DNA from: Pleurodeles waltl
Lineage: Eukaryota; Chordata; Amphibia; Caudata; Salamandridae
Length of the DNA: 64,000 nt
NCBI RefSeq assembly: GCF_031143425.1
Contig: NC_090447.1
Coordinates: 30,222,238 to 30,286,237 of the forward strand
Direction: 5' to 3'
Below the pieces are notes generated by a model. The model saw only the letters and a list, made by a program, of their open reading frames with translations, searched no databases and was not told the origin of the DNA. The position numbers and the translations under genes were made by a program. Positions within the stretch are counted from its first letter, which is position 1. The number at the start of each line of letters is the position of its first letter. This document shows, piece after piece, positions 53,703-64,000 of the stretch.

Positions 53703-56700
53703 AGCTATGTGTCTGTGTGAGTGCAAGGTGTGCCTGTGGGAGTGCAGAGTCGGTGGTGTGCCTGTGTGAATGCAGGGTGAGCTATGTGTCTGTGTGAGTG
53801 CAAGGTGTGCCTGTGAGAGTGCAGAGTCAGTGGTGTGCCTGCGAGACTGCCGGGTGAGCTATGTGTCTGTGTGAGTGCAAGGTGTGCCTGTGGGAGTGCA
53901 GAGTCGGTGGTGTGCCTGTGTGAATGCAGGGTAAGCTATGTGTCTGGGTGAGTGCAAGGTATGCCTGTGGGAGTGCAGAGTCGGTGGTGTGCCTGAGAGA
54001 CTGCCGGGTGAGCTATGTGTCTGTGTGAGTGCAAGGTATGCCTGTGGGAGTGCAGAGTCGGTGGTGTGCCTGTGTGAATGCAGGGTGAGCTATGTGTCTG
54101 TGTGAGTGCAAGGTATGCCTGTGGGAGTGCAAAGTCGGTGGTGTGCCTGCGAGACTGCCGGGTGAGCTATGTGTCTGTGTGAGTGCAAAGTATGCCTGTG
54201 GGAGTGCAGAGTCGGTGGTGTGCCTGCGAGACTGCCGGGAGAGCTATGTGTCTGTGTGAGTGCAAAGTATGCCTGTGGGAGTGCAGAGTTGGTGGTGTGC
54301 CTGTGTTTATGCAGGGTGAGCTATGTGTCTGTGTGAGTGCAAGGTATGCCTGTGGGAGTGCAGAGTCAGTGGTGTGCCTGCGAGACTGCCGGGTGAGCTA
54401 TGTGTCTGTGTGAGTGCAAGGTATGCCTGTGGGAGTGCAGAGTCGGTGGTGTGCCTGCGAGACTGCCGGGTGAGCTATGTGTCTGTGTGAGTGCAGGGTA
54501 TGCCTGTGGGAGTGCAGAGTCGGTGGTGTGCCTGCGAGACTGCCTGGTGAGCTATGTGTCTGTGTGAGTGCAAAGTATGCCTGTGGGAGTGCAGAGTCGG
54601 TGGTGTGCCTGCGAGACTGCCGGGTGAGCTATGTGTCTGTGTGAGTGCAAGGTATGCCTGTGGGAGTGCAGAGTCGGTGGTGCGCCTGTGTGACTGCCGG
54701 GTGAGCTATGTGTCTGTGTGAGTGCAAGGTATGCCTGTGGGAGTGCAGAGTCGGTGGTGCGCCTGTGTGAATGCAGGGTAAGCTATGTGTCTGTGTGAGT
54801 GCAAGGTGTGCCTGTGGGAGTGCAGAGTCAGTGGTGTGCCTGCGAGACTGCCGGGTGAGCTATGTGTCTGTGTGAGGGCAAGGTATGCCTGTGGGAGTGC
54901 AGAGTCGGTGGTGTGCCTGCGAGACTGCCGGGTGAGTTATGTGTCTGTGTGAGTGCAAAGTATGCCTGTGGGAGTGCAGAGTCGGTGGTGTGCCTGCGAG
55001 ACTGCCGGTGAGCTATGTGTCTGTGTGAGTACAAGGTATGCCTGTGGGAGTGCAGAGTCGGTGGTGTGCCTGCGAGACTGCCGGGTAAGCTATGTGTCTG
55101 TGTGAGTGCAAGGTGTGCCTGTGAGAGTGCAGAGTCAGTGGTGTGCCTGCGAGACTGCCGGGTGAGCTATGTGTCTGTGTGAGTGCAAGGTATGCCTGTG
55201 GGAGTGCAGAGTCGGTGGTGTGCCTGTGTGACTGCCGGGTGAGCTATGTGTCTGTGTGAGTGCAAGGTATGCCTGTGGGAGTGCAGAGTCGGTGGTGTGC
55301 CTGTGTGACTGCCGGGTGAGCTATGTGTCTGTGTGAGTGCAAGGTATGCCTGTGGGAGTGCAGAGTCGGTGGTGTGCCTGTGTGACTGCCGGGTGAGCTA
55401 TGTGTCTGTGTGAGTGCAAGGTATGCCTGTGGGAGTGCAGAGTCAGTGGTGTGCCTGCGAGACTGCCGGGTGAGCTATGTGTCTGTGTGAGTGCAAGGTA
55501 TGCCTGTGGGAGTGCAGAGTCGGTGGTGTGCCTGTGTGACTGCCGGGTGAGCTATGTGTCTGTGTGAGTGCAAGGTATGCCTGTGGGAGTGCAGAGTCGG
55601 TGGTGTGCCTGTGTGAATGCAGGGTAAGCTATGTGTCTGTGTGAGTGCAAGGTATGCCTGTGGGAGTGCAGAGTCGGTGGTGTGCCTGTGTGAATGCAGG
55701 GTAAGCTATGTGTCTGTGTGAGTGCAAGGTATGCCTGTGGGAGTGCAGAGTCAGTGGTGTGCCTGCGAGACTGCCTGGTGAGCTATGTGTCTGTGTGAGT
55801 GCAAGGTATGCCTGTGGGAGTGCAGAGTCGGTGGTGTGCCTGTGTGAATGCAGGGTAAGCTATGTGTCTGTGTGAGTGCAAGGTGTGCCTGTGAGAGTGC
55901 AGAGTCAGTGGTGTGCCTGCGAGACTGCCGGGTGAGCTATGTGTCTGTGTGAGTGCAAGGTATGCCTGTGGGAGTGCAGAGTCGGTGGTGTGCCTGCGAG
56001 ACTGCCGGGTGAGCTATGTGTCTGTGTGAGTGCAAAGTATGCCTGTGGGAGTGCAGAGTCAGTGGTGTGCCTGCGAGACTGCCGGGTGAGCTATGTGTCT
56101 GTGTGAGTGCAAGGTATGCCTGTGGGAGTGCAGAGTCGGTGGTGTGCCTGTGTGACTGCCGGGTGAGCTATGTGTCTGTGTGAGTGCAAGGTATGCCTGT
56201 GGGAGTGCAGAGTCGGTGGTGTGCCTGTGTGAATGCAGGGTAAGCTATGTGTCTGTGTGAGTGCAAGGTATGCCTGTGGGAGTGCAGAGTCGGTGGTGTG
56301 CCTGTGTGAATGCAGGGTAAGCTATGTGTCTGTGTGAGTGCATGGTATGCCTGTGGGAGTGCAGAGTCAGTGGTGTGCCTGCAAGACTGCCGGGTGAGCT
56401 ATGTGTCTGTGTGAGTGCAAGGTATGCCTGTGGGAGTGCAGAGTCGGTGGTGTGCCTGTGTGAATGCAGTGTAAGCTATGTGTCTGTGTGAGTGCAAGGT
56501 ATGCCTGTGGGAGTGCAGAGTCCGTGGTGTGCCTGCGAGACTGCCGGGTGAGCTATGTGTCTGTGTGAGTGCAAGGTATGCCTGTGGGAGTGCAGAGTCG
56601 GTGGTGTGCCTGTGTGAATGCAGGGTAAGCTATGTGTCTGTGTGAGTGCAAGGTGTGCCTGTGAGAGTGCAGTGTCAGTGGTGTGCCTGCGAGACTGCCG

Positions 56701-59700
56701 GGTGAGCTATGTGTCTGTGTGAGTGCAAGGTATGCCTGTGGGAGTGCAGAGTCGGTGGTGTGCCTGCGAGACTGCCGGGTGAGCTATGTGTCTGTGTGAG
56801 TGCAAAGTATGCCTGTGGGAGTGCAGAGTCAGTGGTGTGCCTGCGAGACTGCCGGGTGAGCTATGTGTCTGTGTGAGTGCAAGGTATGCCTGTGGGAGTG
56901 CAGAGTCGGTGGTGTGCCTGTGTGACTGCCGGGTGAGCTATGTGTCTGTGTGAGTGCAAGGTATGCCTGTGGGAGTGCAGAGTCGGTGGTGTGCCTGTGT
57001 GAATGCAGGGTAAGCTATGTGTCTGTGTGAGTGCAAGGTATGCCTGTGAGAGTGCAGAGTCGGTGGTGTGCCTGTGTGACTGCCGGGTGAGCTATGTGTC
57101 TGTGTGAGTGCAAGGTATGCCTGTGGGAGTGCAGAGTCGGTGGTGTGCCTGTGTGAATGCAGGGTAAGCTATGTGTCTGTGTGAGTGCAAGGTATGCCTG
57201 TGGGAGTGCAGAGTCGGAGGTGTGCCTGTGTGAATGCAGGGTAAGCTATGTGTCTGTGTGAGTGCAAGGTATGCCTGTGGGAGTGCAGAGTCAGTGGTGT
57301 GCCTGCAAGACTGCCGGGTGAGCTATGTGTCTGTGTGAGTGCAAGGTATGCCTGTGGGAGTGCAGTGTCGGTGGTGTGCCTGTGTGAATGCAGGGTGAGC
57401 TATGTGTCTGTGTGAGTGCAAAGTATGCCTGTGGGAGTGCAGAGTCAGTGGTGTGCCTGCGAGACTGCCGGGTGAGCTATGTGTCTGTGTGAGTGCAAGG
57501 TATGCCTGTGGGAGTGCAGAGTCGGTGGTGTGCCTGTGTGAATGCAGGGTAAGCTATGTGTCTGTGTGAGTGCAAGGTGTGCCTGTGAGAGTGCAGAGTC
57601 AGTGGTGTGCCTGCGAGACTGCCGGGTGAGCTATGTGTCTGTGTGAGTGCAAGGTATGCCTGTGGGAGTGCAGAGTCGGTGGTGTGCCTGCGAGACTGCC
57701 GGGTGAGCTATGTGTCTGTGTGAGTGCAAAGTATGCCTGTGGGAGTGCAGAGTCAGTGGTGTGCCTGCGAGACTGCCGGGTGAGCTATGTGTCTGTGTGA
57801 GTGCAAGGTATGCCTGTGGGAGTGCAGAGTCGGTGGTGTGCCTGTGTGAATGCAGGGTAAGCTATGTGTCTGTGTGAGTGCAAGGTGTGCCTGTGAGAGT
57901 GCAGAGTCAGTGGTGTGCCTGCGAGACTGCCGGGTGAGCTATGTGTCTGTGTGAGTGCAAGGTATGACTGTGGGAGTGCAGAGTCGGTGGTGTGCTTGCG
58001 AGACTGCCGGGTGAGCTATGTGTCTGTGTGAGTGCAAAGTATGCCTGTGGGAGTGCAGAGTCAGTGGTGTGCCTGCGAGACTGCCGGGTGAGCTATGTGT
58101 CTGTGTGAGTGCAAGGTATGCCTGTGGGAGTGCAGAGTCGGTGGTGTGCCTGTGTGACTGCCGGGTGAGCTATGTGTCTGTGTGAGTGCAAGGTATGCCT
58201 GTGGGAGTGCAGAGTCGGTGGTGTGCCTGTGTGAATGCAGGGTAAGCTATGTGTCTGTGTGAGTGCAAGGTATGCCTGTGGGAGTGCAGAGTCAGTGGTG
58301 TGCCTGTGTGAATGCAGGGTAAGCTATGTGTCTGTGTGAGTGCAAGGTATGCCTGTGGGAGTGCAGAGTCAGTGGTGTGCCTGCAAGACTGCCGGGTGAG
58401 CTATGTGTCTGTGTGAGTGCAAGGTATGCCTGTGGGAGTGCAGAGTCGGTGGTGTGCCTGTGTGAATGCAGGGTAAGCTATGTGTCTGTGTGAGTGCAAG
58501 GTATGCCTGTGGGAGTGCAGAGTCAGTGGTGTGCCTGCGAGACTGCCGGGTGAGCTATGTGTCTGTGTGAGTGCAAGGTATGCCTGTGGGAGTGCAGAGT
58601 CGGTGGTGTTCCTGCGAGACTGCCGGGTGAGCTATGTGTCTGTGTGAGTGCAAGGTATGCCTGTGGGAGTGCAGAGTCGGTGGTGTGCCTGCGAGACTAC
58701 TGGGTGAGCTATGTGTCTCTGTGAGTGCAAGGTATGCCTGTGGGAGTGCAGAGTCGGTGGTGTGCCTGTGTTAATGCAGGGTGAACTTTGTGTCTGTGTG
58801 AGTGCAAGGTATGCCTTTGGGAGTGCAGAGTCGGTGGTGTGCCTGTGTGAATGCAGGGTGAGCTATGTTTCTGTGTGAGTGCAAGGTATGCCTGTGGGAG
58901 TGCAGAGTCAGTGGTGTGCCTGCGAGACTGCCGGGTGAGCTATGTGTCTGTGTGAGCGCAAGGTATGCCTGTGGGAGTGCAGAGTCGGTGGTGTGCCTGC
59001 GAGACTGTGGGAGTGCAGAGTCGGTGGTGTGCCTGTGTTAATGCAGGGTGAACTTTGTGTCTGTGTGAGTGCAAGGTATGCCTGTGGGAGTGCAGAGTCG
59101 GTGGTGTGCCTGCGAGACTGCCGGGTGAGCTATGTGTCTGTGTGAGTGCAAAGTATGCCTGTGGGAGTGCAGAGTCAGTGGTGTGCCTGCGAGACTGCCG
59201 GGTGAGCTATGTGTCTGTGTGAGTGCAAGGTATGCCTGTGGGAGTGCAGAGTCGGTGGTGTGCCTGTGTGAATGCAGGGTAAGCTATGTGTCTGTGTGAG
59301 TGCAAGGTGTGCCTGTGAGAGTGCAGAGTCAGTGGTGTGCCTGCGAGACTGCCGGGTGAGCTATGTGTCTGTGTGAGTGCAAGGTATGACTGTGGGAGTG
59401 CAGAGTCGGTGGTGTGCCTGCGAGACTGCCGGTGAGCTATGTGTCTGTGTGAGTGCAAAGTATGCCTGTGGGAGTGCAGAGTCAGTGGTGTGCCTGCGAG
59501 ACTGCCGGGTGAGCTATGTGTCTGTGTGAGTGCAAGGTATGCCTGTGGGAGTGCAGAGTCGGTGGTGTGCCTGTGTGACTGCCGGGTGAGCTATGTGTCT
59601 GTGTGAGTGCAAGGTATGCCTGTGGGAGTGCAGAGTCGGTGGTGTGCCTGTGTGAATGCAGGGTAAGCTATGTGTCTGTGTGAGTGCAAGGTATGCCTGT

Positions 59701-62700
59701 GGGAGTGCAGAGTCGGTGGTGTGCCTGTGTGAATGCAGGGTGAGCTATGTGTCTGTGTGAGTGCAAGGTATGCCTGTGGGAGTGCAGAGTCGGTGGTGTG
59801 CCTGTGTGAATGCAGGGTGAGCTATGTGTCTGTGTGAGTGCAAGGTATGCCTGTGGGAGTGCAGAGTCGGTGGTGCGCCTGCGAGACTGCCGGGTGAGCT
59901 ATGTGTCTGTGTGAGTGCAAGGTATGCCTGTGGGAGTGCAGAGTCGGTGGTGTGCCTGTGTGAATGCGGGGTGAGCTATGTGTCTGTGTGAGTGCAAGGT
60001 ATGCCTGTGGGAGTGCAGAGTCGGTGGTGTGCCTGTGTTAATGCAGGGTAAGCTATGTGTCTGTGTGAGTGCAAGGTATGCCTGTGGGAGTGCAGAGTCA
60101 GTGGTGTGCCTGCGAGACTGCCAGGTGAGCTATGTGTCTGTGTGAGTGCAAGGTATGCCTGTGGGAGTGCAGAGTCAGTGGTGTGCCTGTGTGAATGCAG
60201 GGTAAGCTATGTGTCTGTGTGAGTGCAAGGTATGCCTGTGGGAGTGCAGAGTCAGTGGTGTGCCTGCAAGACTGCCGGGTGAGCTATGTGTCTGTGTGAG
60301 TGCAAGGTATGCCTGTGGGAGTGCAGAGTCGGTGGTGTGCCTGTGTGAATGCAGGGTAAGCTATGTGTCTGTGTGAGTGCAAGGTATGCCTGTGGGAGTG
60401 CAGAGTCAGTGGTGTGCCTGCGAGACTGCCGGGTGAGCTATGTGTCTGTGTGAGTGCAAGGTATGCCTGTGGGAGTGCAGAGTCGGTGGTGTTCCTGCGA
60501 GACTGCCGGGTGAGCTATGTGTCTGTGTGAGTGCAAGGTATGCCTGTGGGAGTGCAGAGTCGGTGGTGTGCCTGCGAGACTACTGGGTGAGCTATGTGTC
60601 TCTGTGAGTGCAAGGTATGCCTGTGGGAGTGCAGAGTCGGTGGTGTGCCTGTGTTAATGCAGGGTGAACTTTGTGTCTGTGTGAGTGCAAGGTATGCCTT
60701 TGGGAGTGCAGAGTCGGTGGTGTGCCTGTGTGAATGCAGGGTGAGCTATGTTTCTGTGTGAGTGCAAGGTATGCCTGTGGGAGTGCAGAGTCAGTGGTGT
60801 GCCTGCGAGACTGCCGGGTGAGCTATGTGTCTGTGTGAGCGCAAGGTATGCCTGTGGGAGTGCAGAGTCGGTGGTGTGCCTGCGAGACTGTGGGAGTGCA
60901 GAGTCGGTGGTGTGCCTGTGTTAATGCAGGGTGAACTTTGTGTCTGTGTGAGTGCAAGGTATGCCTGTGGGAGTGCAGAGTCGGTGGTGTGCCTGCGAGA
61001 CTGCCGGGTGAGCTATGTGTCTGTGTGAGTGCAAGGTATGCCTGTGGGAGTGCAGAGTCGGTGGTGTGCCTGTGTGAATGCCGGGTGAGCTTATGTGTCT
61101 GTGAGTGCAAGGTATGCCTGTGGGAGTGCAGAGTCAGTGGTGTGCCTGTGTGAATGCAGGGTGAGCTATGTGTCTGTGTGAGTGCAAGGTATGCCTGTGG
61201 GAGTGCAGAGTCGGTGGTGTGCCTGCGAGACTGCCGGGTGAGCTATGTGTCTGTGTGAGTGCAAGGTATGCCTGTGGGAGTGCAGAGTCAGTGGTGTGCC
61301 TGTGTGACTGCCGGGTAAGCTATGTGTCTGTGAGTGCAAGGTATGCCTGTGGGAGTGCAGAGTCAGTGGTGTGCCTGCGAGACTGCAGGGTGAGCTATGT
61401 GTCTGTGTGAGTGCAAGGTATGCCTGTGGGAGTGCAGAGTCGGTGGTGTGCCTGTGTGAATGCCGGGTGAGCTATGTGTCTGTGTGAGTGCAAGGTATGC
61501 CTGTGGGAGTGCAGAGTCGGTGGTGTGCCTGTGTGAATGCCGGGTGAGCTATGTGTCTTTGAGTGCAAGGTATGCCTGTGGGAGTGCAGAGTCAGTGGTG
61601 TGCCTGCGAGACTGCCGGGTGAGCTATGTGTCTGTGTGAGTGCAAGGTATGCCTGTGGGAGTGCAGAGTCAGTGGTGTGCCTGTGTGAATGCAGGGTGAG
61701 CTATGTGTCTGTGTGAGTGCAAGGTATGCCTGTGGGAGTGCAGAGTCGGTGGTGCGCCTGTGTGAATGCAGGGTGAGCTATGTGTCTGTGTGAGTGCAAG
61801 GTATGCCTGTGGGAGTGCAGAGTCGGTGGTGCGCCTGCGAGACTGCCGGGTGAGCTATGTGTCTGTGTGAGTGCAAAGTATGCCTGTGGGAGTGCAGAGT
61901 CAGTGGTGTGCCTGCGAGACTGCCGGGTGAGCTATGTGCCTGTGGGAGTGCAAGGTATGCCTGTGGGAGTGCAGAGTGGTGAACTTTGTGCCTGCGAGAG
62001 TGCAGAGTGGTGAACTTTGTGCCTGTGTGAGTGCAAGGTATGCCTGTGGGAGTGCAGAGTCGGTGGTGTGCCTGTGTGACTGCAGGGTGAGCTATGTGTC
62101 TGTGTGAGTGCAAGGTATGCCTGTGGGAGTGCAGAGTCGGTGGTGTGCCTGTGTGAATGCGGGGTGAGCTATGTGTCTGTGTGAGTGCAAGGTATGCCTG
62201 TGGGAGTGCAGAGTCGGTGGTGTGCCTGTGTGACTGCAGGGTGAGCTATGTGTCTGGGGGAGTGCAAGGTATGCCTGTGGGAGTGCAGAGTCGGTGGTGT
62301 GCCTGTGTGAATGCGGGGTGAGCTATGTGTCTGTGTGAGTCCAAGGTATGCCTGTGGGAGTGCAGAGTCTGCGGTGCGCCTGTGTGAATGCAGGGTGAGC
62401 TATGTGTCTGTGTGAGTGCAAGGTATGCCTGTGGGAGTGCAGAGTCAGTGGAGTGCCTGCGAGACTGCCAGGTGAGCTATGTGTCTGTGTGAGTGCAAGG
62501 TATGCCTGTGGGAGTGCAGAGTCAGTGGTGTGCCTGTGTGAATGCAGGGTGAGCTATGTGTCTGTGTGAGTGCAAGGTATGCCTGTGGGAGTGCAGAGTC
62601 GGTGGTGTGCCTGTGTGAATGCCGGGTGAGCTATGTGTCTGTGTGAGTGCAAGGTATGCCTGTGGGAGTGCAGAGTCGGTGGTGTGCCTGTGTGAATGCC

Positions 62701-64000
62701 GGGTGAGCTATGTGTCTTTGAGTGCAAGGTATACCTGTGGGAGTGCAGAGTCAGTGGTGTGCCTGTGTGACTGCCGGGTGAGCTATGTGTCTGTGTGAGT
62801 GCAAGGTATGCCTGTGGGAGTGCAGAGTCAGTGGTGTGCCTGCGAGACTGCCGGGTGAGCTATGTGTCTGTGTGAGTGCAAGGTATGCCTGTGGGAGTGC
62901 AGAGTCGGTGGTGTGCCTGTGTGAATGCAGGGTGAGCTATGTGTCTGTGTGAGTGCAAGGTATGCCTGTGGGAGTGCAGAGTCGGTGGTGCGCCTGTGTG
63001 AATGCAGGGTGAGCTATGTGTCTGTGTGAGTGCAAGGTATGCCTGTGGGAGTGCAGAGTCAGTGGTGTACCTGTGTGAATGCAGGGTGAGCTATGTGTCT
63101 GTGTGAGTGCAAGGTATGCCTGTGGGAGTGCAGAGTCGGTGGTGTGCCTGTGTGAATGCAGTGTAAGCTATGTGTCTGTGTGAGTGCAAGGTATGCCTGT
63201 GGGAGTGCAGAGTCAGTGGTGTGCCTGCGAGACTGCCGGGTGAGCTATGTGTCTGTGTGAGTGCAAGGTATGCCTGTGGGAGTGCAGAGTCGGTGGTGTG
63301 CCTGCGAGACTGCCGGGTGAGCTATGTGTCTGTGTGAGTGCAAAGTATGCCTGTGGGAGTGCAGAGTCAGTGGTGTGCCTGCGAGACTGCCGGGTGAGCT
63401 ATGTGTCTGTGTGAGTGCAAGGTATGCCTGTGGGAGTGCAGAGTCGGTGGTGTGCCTGTGTGAATGCAGGGTAAGCTATGTGTCTGTGTGAGTGCAAGGT
63501 GTGCTTGTGAGAGTGCAGAGTCAGTGGTGTGCCTGCGAGACTGCCGGGTGAGCTATGTGTCTGTGTGAGTGCAAGGTATGACTGTGGGAGTGCAGAGTCG
63601 GTGGTGTGCCTGCGAGACTGCCGGGTGAGCTATGTGTCTGTGTGAGTGCAAAGTATGCCTGTGGGAGTGCAGAGTCAGTGGTGTGCCTGCGAGACTGCCG
63701 GGTGAGCTATGTGTCTGTGTGAGTGCAAGGTATGCCTGTGGGAGTGCAGAGTCGGTGGTGTGCCTGTGTGACTGCCGGGTGAGCTATGTGTCTGTGTGAG
63801 TGCAAGGTATGCCTGTGGGAGTGCAGAGTCGGTGGTGTGCCTGTGTGAATGCAGGGTAAGCTATGTGTCTGTGTGAGTGCAAGGTATGCCTGTGGGAGTG
63901 CAGAGTCAGTGGTGTGCCTGTGTGAATGCAGGGTAAGCTATGTGTCTGTGTGAGTGCAAGGTATGCCTGTGGGAGTGCAGAGTCAGTGGTGTGCCTGCAA
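53703..64000 (+). repeat. 77-bp satellite array, right block (~134 units, continues past the window)
   Basis: Same unit as the left block. It contains higher-order blocks: marker unit AGGTGTGCCTGTGAGAGTGC recurs at 55,881, 56,651 and 57,575, spacings of 770 and 924 bp (10 and 12 units). An ~890-bp segment with rare variants (GGTGTTCCTGCGAG, GAGACTACTGGG, GTGTTAATGCAGGGTGAAC, and a truncated unit GAGACTGTGGGAGTG) at 58,250-59,140 is repeated at 60,133-61,023, spacing 1,883 bp. From 61,920 to 62,030 two shortened units (GAGAGTGCAGAGTGGTGAAC) occur. It is open in several frames but codes for nothing recognisable. Confidence 0.97.

Noticed and set aside
45181..64000. Cys-rich or His-rich 60-126-codon frames in the 77-bp array
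   Set aside because: Products of a stop-poor repeat; 77 is not a multiple of three, so the unit is read in rotating frames, and no start, signal or conserved product is seen.
45181..64000. CRISPR-like regular repeat
   Set aside because: The units are contiguous without unique spacers, and the context is eukaryotic.

Overview
The window looks like gene-poor, repeat-dominated nuclear DNA from a very large vertebrate genome. I infer a salamander, most likely a newt. Three things point there: a dense mix of Ty3/gypsy, LINE-1-like, Penelope-like, Harbinger-like and hAT-like elements; a ~2.3-kb interspersed repeat present here in three long copies, of a type I associate with newt DNA; and very large tandem arrays. 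I found no convincing host protein-coding gene, rRNA gene, functional tRNA gene or CRISPR array. The species call is inference; the repeat structures are read directly from the sequence.

Layout. 1-1.9 kb: decayed Ty3/gypsy gag-pol on the minus strand. 5.1-7.0 kb: copy A of the 2.3-kb repeat. 7.8-9.0 kb: a terminal-inverted-repeat (TIR) DNA element inserted into a second copy of its own family. 14-15.7 kb: small fold-back elements and a row of perfect hairpins. 16.0-18.0 kb: a 44-46-bp minisatellite. 18.4-20.2 kb: copy C of the 2.3-kb repeat (minus). 20.2-24.2 kb: a Penelope-like element (minus) with two overlapping ORFs, a truncated 3' end, near-identical inverted repeats upstream and a candidate hammerhead ribozyme. 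26.6-28.9 kb: copy B of the 2.3-kb repeat. 34.56-41.77 kb: a full-length LINE-1-like element (minus) with a perfect 16-bp target-site duplication (TSD), ORF1 and a frameshifted ORF2. 42.6-43.85 kb: a hAT-like element split by a 706-bp Harbinger-like element with TAA TSDs.

44.9-64.0 kb: a 77-bp satellite of about 205 units that runs off the right edge. A 1,425-bp TG...CA sequence flanked by 5-bp AGCTA repeats, best read as a solo LTR, landed in this array. It was then duplicated together with two satellite units (period 1,584 bp), and a third 120-bp fragment follows. The two copies differ at only two positions that I could see.

How the parts relate: there is no operon or pathway. The logic is layered insertion followed by recombination. 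Elements nest in one another (Harbinger-like in Harbinger-like, Harbinger-like in hAT-like, LINE in older sequence, LTR in satellite), while unequal exchange homogenises the tandem arrays. The most interesting items are the LTR captured and co-amplified in the 77-bp array, and the Penelope-like element with its two-ORF -1-frame layout, inverted terminal copies and ribozyme-like motif.
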